Origin: CAZCVI01 sp964502145
GTDB taxonomy: Bacteria > Acidobacteriota > Aminicenantia > UBA2199
DNA length: 62,200 bases
Reading direction: 5' to 3'
Assembly (NCBI GenBank): GCA_964502145.1
Contig: CAZCVI010000039.1
Coordinates: forward strand, 1 to 62,200
The notes under the pieces were generated by a model. It was given only the letters and a program-made list of their open reading frames with translations, was not told where the DNA came from and did no database searches. Made by a program: the position numbers and the translations under genes. Numbering within the stretch: position 1 is the stretch's first letter; every line of letters begins with the position of its first letter. Shown in pieces: positions 48,801 through 57,800 of the stretch.

Positions 48801-51800
48801 CAGAGACCAGGTCATTGGGTTTTACTCCCTTTGCCCTTAAAAAGGCGGCAACCTGATTGGATTTTTTATCCAAACTGATATAAGTCATGGTTTCCGCGCC
48901 GAATTCGAGGGCGATGTATTCTGGTGTTAGGGCTACCTGCCGCTGGAACAATTGGTGCAGTAGGGATGCTGGAATTTTTTCGGCAGTGCTATTGTATTTT
49001 TCCCACAATAGCTTGGTTCGCTGGGGCAGTTCAAGTTTATAATCCTTATCCCCTTTTGTAAGCTCAGTAATAATATTTATGTAGTGTTCAAACATAGCGG
49101 TAATAGTAGCTGGAGTAAAAAGTTCTTCGACGAAATCCCAACTGATATCCAACTGATCCATTGTTGATTCCGTATGCACTTCAAGATATACCTGGGATAT
49201 TTGCCCATTTGTCCATGTGACTTTTGATTGGCTCACCGGATCATCGGGAGCAAAAATATTGGCTTGACTCTCCCCTTTCATGATGCTGGTAAAAACTATG
49301 GGCATCAGAGCATGGGCGTGTAAATTTTTAGAACGATTAATTTCCCGTAGAAACTCGATCCCGTCGTAATGGCAGTGCTCCAATGCTTCCATTAAGGAGT
49401 GATGGATTTTTTGGACCATCTCTAAAAATGGGTGGGTGGAATCCCATTCCACTTCCAAGAATACCACGGTGGTAAAATTCCCTACAATTTTTTCAACATC
49501 TTTATGGAAAGGGAACCGGTTGAATAGTGTTACATTGATGGCGAAGCGCCGTTGATTGCTCCAATATGCCAATACCTGTGCGAAGGCAGTGCTCAATAAT
49601 ACGGAGGGTGTTGTATTATTTTTTTGAGCGATTTCCTGTAGCACCGTCCATTCCTCTTTAGAAAAGTGTTTGGAAAGCTTTTTAAATAGTGGTTGTTTTA
49701 TTTCGGAGGGTTTGCAAGCCAAGGGCAATTGGGGGGCGGGGGGGAAATCTTCCAGTTTATTCAACCAGTACTCTTTATCGGTTTGGTAAATATCTGAATC
49801 CTTGAGTTCCTTTGCGGCTAGAATATAATCCCTAAAAGTAAAATCCAATGGGGGTAATTCTAAATTCGGATTGATGTAAAACTCGGTTAATTCTTGGGTT
49901 AGAATTTGCAAACTGTGACCATCAAACATGATCATATCAAATTTAATCATGAAGTAAAGTTCCTTTTCAGAAAGCTGCATGGCCTTAATTTCAAACAGGG
50001 GCCATTGAGTTAAATCGAATACATAACCAGACATCCGATCTCTCTCTCGTAATATTCTCGCGCGTTGTTCGTCAACATCACAATGAATTAGATTGTCCAA
50101 TTGGATTTCATATTGGTGGATACCTTCAATAAAGTGTTGTTTGCCATCATCACTCAATTTTGAGCGAAGCACTGGGTGACGGGCAATCAGCTTATTCCAA
50201 CCGTCATTAAACCGCCGGATGTCCAAATGGGTACTCCATTCGAAGTGACCGTGGGTGGAGCTGTCCCCGATATCGAATTGATCGCTTCTTCCCAATAAAT
50301 AAGCTTCCTGGATGTGAGTCAACGGGAAGAATTCATACATTTTCTTGGAGTCATGAACTTTGGAGGAAATAAATAAGTCTCTGCTCTGCCCCAATTTCTG
50401 GTTCGGTGTATTTTCAGCCAATTGAGCATTGATATACGAGGCCAGTTGCGCCACCGTGGGATGGGAGAAAAATTCATTCAATGCTATTTCTACCCCCAGT
50501 TTCTCGCGAATTTTATGGGCAGTGACAATGATTTTTAGCGAGTGTCCACCCAATTGGAAAAAATTATCATGGCGTCCTATACGTTTCTCCACTGGACTGG
50601 TATTTTTTCCAATTAATACCTCGGTCCAAATTTCTACCACTTTTTCTTCTATTGTCCCCAGGGGTGCTTCATAACCTTTATTGGTGTTCAATTCTGGTTG
50701 CGGGAGTGCTCTTCTGTTTACTTTTCCCGAGGAGGTTAATGGTATGGATTCCATGCGCATAAAGTAAGATGGAATCATATATTCTGGTAGATTTTTTAAT
50801 AAACATTCCCTTAATTCTGACTGGGGTATCTCTTGGAGAGATACATAATATGCAACCAGGCTCTTATCGCCAAAGGCATCTTCCCTGACGACAACAACCG
50901 CTTCTTTTATCTGGGGGTGTTTGAATAATCGATTTTCTATTTCCCCCAACTCGATTCTAAATCCCCGTATTTTTACCTGGTGGTCGATGCGACCGAAAAA
51001 TTCAACATTACCATCGGCTGTCCATCTGGCGAGATCACCGGTTCTGTACATTTTTTCACCAATGGTAAATGGATTGGCAGTGAACTTATCGTGGGTCATC
51101 TGGGGTCTATTTAAATAACCTCTTGCCAAACCATCCCCTGCGATACACAGTTCCCCAGGTACGCCTATGGGTTGTAAACAATTCTCTTTTCCCACGACAT
51201 ACAGTTTAATGTTATGGATAGGCTTGCCAATAGGTATTCTTACGAATGTCCCGCTTTTTGGGCAATTAAAATAAGATACATCAATAGACGCTTCTGTCGG
51301 ACCATAAAGATTCGCCAAGTGGGTACCATTCGATTGGAACAATAATTCATTGAATTTTTTAACTTGAGAAATAGTTAATTCCTCCCCGCTGGCAATCACT
51401 TGCTTTAAACTGGCTAATTTATTTATGGATGGGAATCCTTCTATATAATCCAAAAAGGCGTTCAACATAGAGGGTACGAAATGCATGATTGTCACGTTAT
51501 CACGTTCGATAGTACTGACAATTGTTTTGGGTTCTTTCTCTCCGCCCTGTGCCAGTAAACTTACTTTTGCTCCAACAATTGCCCACCACAGTAATTCCCA
51601 TACGGATACGTCGAAAGTAAAGGAGGTCTTTTGCAATATAGTATCCGTTTTATCCAGCGGGTACTGGCTTTGCATCCAGATTAACCGGTTCATCAGGCCA
51701 CGATGATCAATGGTAACCCCTTTCGGCTTGCCAGTAGAACCGGAGGTATAGATGACATAAGCCAGATTTGAAGAGTTATAGTAGGGAGTAAAATTAGTAT

Positions 51801-54800
51801 TATCAACTGGATAGGATGTTTCATCTTCGAAATAAATTCGTGTCCCATTATATTTGATCTGATCAATCAATTGATGGTGAGAAAGCAGGATATTGACACT
51901 ACTGTCCTCCAACATAAATGCACGTCTGTCTAATGGGTATCCCGGGTCAACGGGTAAGTAGGCACCGGACGATTTTAATATACCCAATATTCCAATAATC
52001 ATTTCAACAGACCGTTCCACCATTATTCCGATAATGATGTCGGGTTTAGCTCCATTTGATTGTAATACATGGGCCAAATGGGTGGATTTTTCATTCAATT
52101 CATGGTAGGTGATTTGTATAAGTGATCCATGAGGTGCATCAACGGATTTTAAAGGATTAATAACGGCAATTCTACCCGGTGTCCGTTCTGCCTGTTCTTC
52201 AAACAATTGATGGACCGTTTTATCATGTGGATATTCCGCTGCCGTATTGTTGAACTCATATAATAGTCTGTTTTTTTCTTGACTGGAAATGATTTCTACA
52301 TCTACTATTTTCAAATTTTTGTCATTTATAACACAGGATACGGTGTTCAAAAAATATGTAATAAATCGTTCGATGGTTCCTTGATTAAATAATTTGGTAC
52401 TATACTCGAAAGTAAGTGCCAACATATCCTCTACTTCCATAACAGCTAAAGAGAGATCGAATTTCGAGGTTTTGCTTTCCTGTGTATAGGGAGATAATTT
52501 TAATCCGGGAATTTCTATTTCACGTATCCCGGTATTCTGAAGTACAAACATGGTATCAAATAGTGGATTGTGGCTTGTATCTCTTGTTATGGTCAACTTT
52601 TCTACAAGATATTCATACTGATACTCTTGGTTTTCGAAGGCTTTTAATGTCCGCACTTTTACTTCCGCCAAGAAATCTATAAACTTTTTATCGCTGGACG
52701 GGTAATTCCTCAAGGCCAAGGTATTGACAAACATACCAATAATATTTTCAAGATCTGCATGTCGACGTCCTGCAATCGGTGTACCGATCACAATATCTTC
52801 CCGGTTGCTTATTTTAGACAAGAAAATATTATATAATGATAATAGCACCATGTATAGGGTCGCCCCCGCTTCAACTGATATCGCCTTGAGTGAACCAACG
52901 ATTTCACTACTGAGCTCAAAAGACAAACAATTCCCTTCAAAACTCTGAGTAAGCGGTCTGCTATAATCTATGGGCAAATCCAATATGGGTATTTCTGTCT
53001 CAAACTCTTTTATCCAGTATGTTTCTTGATCCAAGAGATTTTTGCTCTTTTTTTCACGATTCTGCCACTCCGCATAGTCTTTGTATTGGAGGTTTAATGC
53101 TGGCAGTTCTGTGCCTGAAAAAAAGATGGTAAATTCGTTTACAAGAATACCCATTGACATGCCATCGGAAATGATGTGGTGCATATCGACCAGCCATATA
53201 TGCTTTTCTTCTTCCAATTTTACCAATCCCACCCGTAACAATGGAGCTTTTGATAATTCGAAAGGACGAATGAAATGAGGTTGTGGATTATCATAATATT
53301 GGATTTCAAATGTCACGTGATTCTGAACTCTTTGTACCGGTTTTTCGTCTAAAATATCAAAAGAGGTTCGGAAACTTTCATGTCTTTGTATGAGGTTTAC
53401 AATCGACGATTCAAGTCTCGGTTTATCTACCAATCCTTCCAGTATCCAGGCCGCTGAAAGATTGTACGCGATCCCAGATTTGTCCATTTGTTGTAGAAAG
53501 AATAGCCGGTTCTGAGCCGATGATAAGGTATAGTATTCCTGCTCTTCTGTCGGTTCTATCCACGTGTACTTTTCACCGGTGGCATCTTTAATATAATCAG
53601 AAATTCCCTTGATGGTGGGATTTTTGAATATTTGGGCCAATGGAATTTTCACATTAAATATTTTGTGTATCTTTGCCACCAAGGACATTGCTTTTAAAGA
53701 GTGTCCGCCCAGATGGAAAAAATTGTCGTTGATACTGATTAAATGTTTTTCCCTTGCAAGAATTTTCACCCAGATTTCAGTCATTCTAAGTTCAATTAAT
53801 GTTCTGGGTGCAACGTACCTCTCCTGTTCTTTTATTTCAGGATCGGGAAGCGCCTTCCTATCTATTTTCCCACTTGGTGTTAGTGGTATTTTATCCAAGG
53901 ATATAAAATAGGCAGGAATCATATGGTCGGGTAAATTCGTTGACAAGATATTCCTTATTGTCGATTCGTCCCAATTGGTTCCTGTGGTTGAGACCACATA
54001 GGCACAGAGGTATTTTTCACCATTATCCGCCTGTTTCACCACCACAACCGCGTCTTTTACAGAGGTGATCCTTTTTAAATGACTCTCTATTTCCCCCGGT
54101 TCAATACGAATCCCGCGAATTTTTACCTGGTGATCAACGCGGCCTAAAAATTCAATATTCCCATTGGCTAACCATCGCGCCAGGTCACCTGTCCGGTACA
54201 ACGTCCCACCCCCCGGAAATATATTTTCTATAAATTTTTCTTGGGTTTCTTCATTCCTGTATAGATAACCCCTACCTACCTGTAATCCGGCCACGTTCAA
54301 CTCTCCAGCTATCGTGGTGGGCTGGAGGTGTTTGGCTTTGTCCAGTATATAGATACTGGTGTTCGTGACTGGCTTTCCTATGGCCGGGAATTGGGGGATA
54401 TTTTCGTCGGGAAACATGGTTAAGGTGCTTACTACGTGGGTCTCTGAAGGTCCATAATGATTGTGTAAATAAATATGATGCTCTTTTAGGTAATTTCGGA
54501 GTTTATCTTCTACGACGACTTGCTCGCCTGCGGTCACAATATGTTCTATGCTGCCAGCAGGAAGATTTATATCATCATCATTGTTAAAAAGCATTTTCAG
54601 GAAGGACATGGGGAAAAAAAGTGTTTTAACTTTATTTTTAACGATCAACTGGAATAAATCTGGAATACTATACCGCATATCCTCATTAATCAAATATAAC
54701 TCTCCAGCGAAGAGTAGTGTTGAGAATATTTCTTGAAAAGATACATCAAAACTTATGGTTGTAAATTGCAACACCTTGCTAAAATCAATGCAGGTATACT

Positions 54801-57800
54801 TATACTGAAATTCAATCAGGTTGACAAGATTGGTATGTTCCAGCATGACCCCTTTAGGGTTCCCTGTGGACCCGGAAGTAAAAATTACATACACTATATC
54901 CGAGCCTTTATTAATGTTGGGCAGTTCTTCTTCGTCTTGGGATATATTCTGGTATATATTATGGTCTCGGATATCCATCATTCTGATATTTTTTGTGACA
55001 TCAATGGTGTTCGGGTCAATTTCAAAATTTGTCAATACTATTTCTATATGGCTGTCTTGGATCATGAATTGTTTTCTTTGCTGTGGAAAATTCGGGTCGA
55101 TAGCCAAATAGGCGCCACCCGCTTTCATGATGGCCAGCATACCAATAACCAATTCGAACGAACGTTGTACCATCAAGCCCACGATGCAATTTCTGTCAAT
55201 ACCTTGGATTCGTAACATGGTAGCCAACCGATGAGCTCTCCGATTCAATTCCCCGTAAGTGAGTCGAGTTTCTCCAAAAACCAGTGCAATTTTATCTTTG
55301 TGTGTTAAAGCTATTTTCTCAAACATCCCATGGATGGTGGCTTTAATATCTATAGGTTCGTGAGCCCCATTGGAAATATCCAGAATTTTTTGCCTCTCTT
55401 CTTGTTCGAGCATAGTGATATTGGCTATTTTCATGTCTGGGGTCGAGATAATGGAAGCCATTATATTTTTTAAATAGCCGCTAAATCGCAGGATGGTTTC
55501 TTCATTAAATAATTTTGTGCTGTATTCCAGATTAAATAATAATTTGTTACCTATTTCTATTCCTTCTAAATTTAAGTCGAATTTAGCCGTGTTTTTTTCA
55601 TATTCATAGGGTTTCAATACCAAATCTGGAATCTGGATTTCAGGCATAGCCATATTCTGAAAAACAAACATCACATCAAAGATGGGGTTTCGTGAAGTGT
55701 CCCGGTTTTTGGTCACATGATCCACCAGGTTTTCAAAAGGATAATCTTGATTTTGAAACGCGTCGATTGTGTTCCTTTTTACTTCTTTTAAAAACTCTTT
55801 AATTGTTTTTTCTGGTTTTGGGTAATTCCTTAACGCCAGTGTATTGACAAACATCCCGATGAGGGACTGCAATTCTTCATACCTTCTACCCGCAACCGGT
55901 GACCCGATCACGACATCTTCCTCACCACTCAGTTTAGAAAGCCAGATCGTGCAAATTGCCAGCAACAGCATGAAAAGGGTCACGCCTTGCTCCATTGCTA
56001 GTGCTTTAAGCGATGTTGTGCTCTTTTCAGTCAGTTCAAACCTCACACGGTTTCCTTCAAAACTCTGCACTATGGGTCTCTGAAAATCTACTGGCAAGTT
56101 CAAAACCGGTATCTCTTTTTCAAACTGCTGAAACCAAAATTGTCCCTGTGTATTTAAAGATTCCTGGCCTTTTTTACTTGCTTGCCATTCGGCATAATCT
56201 TGATAACGAATCGTTAGGGGAGGTAGTTTTTTTCCTTCATATAGTGCCATAAATTCTTTCTGTAATATTCCCGTGGATGTTCCATCAACGATAATATGGT
56301 GTATATCCACCAGGAGGTGGTGCTTGGTATTTTCTTCCTTTATCAGTCCCACGCGCATTAACGGTGCATGGGAAAGATCAAATGGATGAATGAAATTCTG
56401 AATAATATTTTTAATGGAAAAAGATATGTTAGTTAAAAGCCCTTCACTGGAGACATCTTGGGGAATTTTTTCAATGATTGGCAAGTTAAAATATGCAATC
56501 TTAAATTCCACATCATCATGAATTGTCTGGTGTGGCTCTTCTTCTATCATTTCAAAGGATGTTCTCAGGCTTTCATGTCTCTGAATAAGTTGTTTAAAGG
56601 TTTTTTCAAATTTCCCTCTATCCAATTCTCCTTCAAAGGTCATCACCACTGACATATTATAGCTGGAACTAGCAACTTCCATTTGCTGGAGAAAATACAA
56701 CCTTTTTTGTGCAGAGGATAACGCATAATATTTCTTCTGTTCCACCGGTTCTATCTTGATGTATTTCTCACCGGTTGCAATGTGGATATAGTTGGCAAGT
56801 TTGCTTATGGTCGGGTTATTAAATATTTCCATCAATGGTATTTTTACATTAAACACCTTTTGTATTCTGAAGGTCAGCGAGGTGGCTTTTAACGAATGCC
56901 CACCGATGTGAAAAAAATTATCATTGATTCCAATGACTGTGTCTCGACTTAATATGTCGGACCATATTTGCGCCATTTTACGTTCTGTTTCGTTCCTTGG
57001 CCCTTCGTATTGATTACCTGTTTTAAATATTGGGTCTGCTAACGCTTTAGAGTCGGTTTTGCCACTTGGCAGCAAGGGTATCTCTGCCAATTGCACGAAA
57101 TAAGATGGAATCATATAGTCAGGAAGCGTTTCGGATAGGTATTGGGTTAATTTCGGGATGTCTATGATGGGTAGGTCATTAGTATCTGAAGTGAGTTGTG
57201 GTACAATATAAGCACAGAGGTATTTTTCACCCCTGATATCATCTTTGGCAATTATCACGGCTTCTTTTATTGCAGGATATTGTAATAATTGGGCTACAAT
57301 TTCTTCCAGTTCGATTCGAAATCCCCTGAGTTTGACCTGTTGGTCTATGCGCCCCAGAAAAACAACATTTCCATCTGTAAGCCATCGCCCCAGATCGCCG
57401 CTTCGATAGAATGGGTCGAGTTTTTCTCTACCCACAGTGGCGACAAATTTTTCCGAGGTTAATTCAGGTCTATTCAAATATCCCCTGGCTAACCCGGCCC
57501 CAAATATACATAATTCTCCCGGCACACCCACTGGCACCATATGACCCCATTTATCAAGAAGATGAACCTTAACATTGGCGATGGGTTTACCCAGACTGAC
57601 AGGCGCATCCGAACATTTTAAGGTCAGGGTATCAATGGTTCCCTCGGTAGGACCATAGTGATTACTCAAGTTGTATCCAAGCTTGAGGATATTATTTTTT
57701 ATATTTTCTTCCAGTCTCTCGGCCCCAGAAATTACAGTATGTAGGCTTTCTAATTTCTTCTTATTGCCTAGCAACTCACTTAATAGGGCTGGTACAAAAT

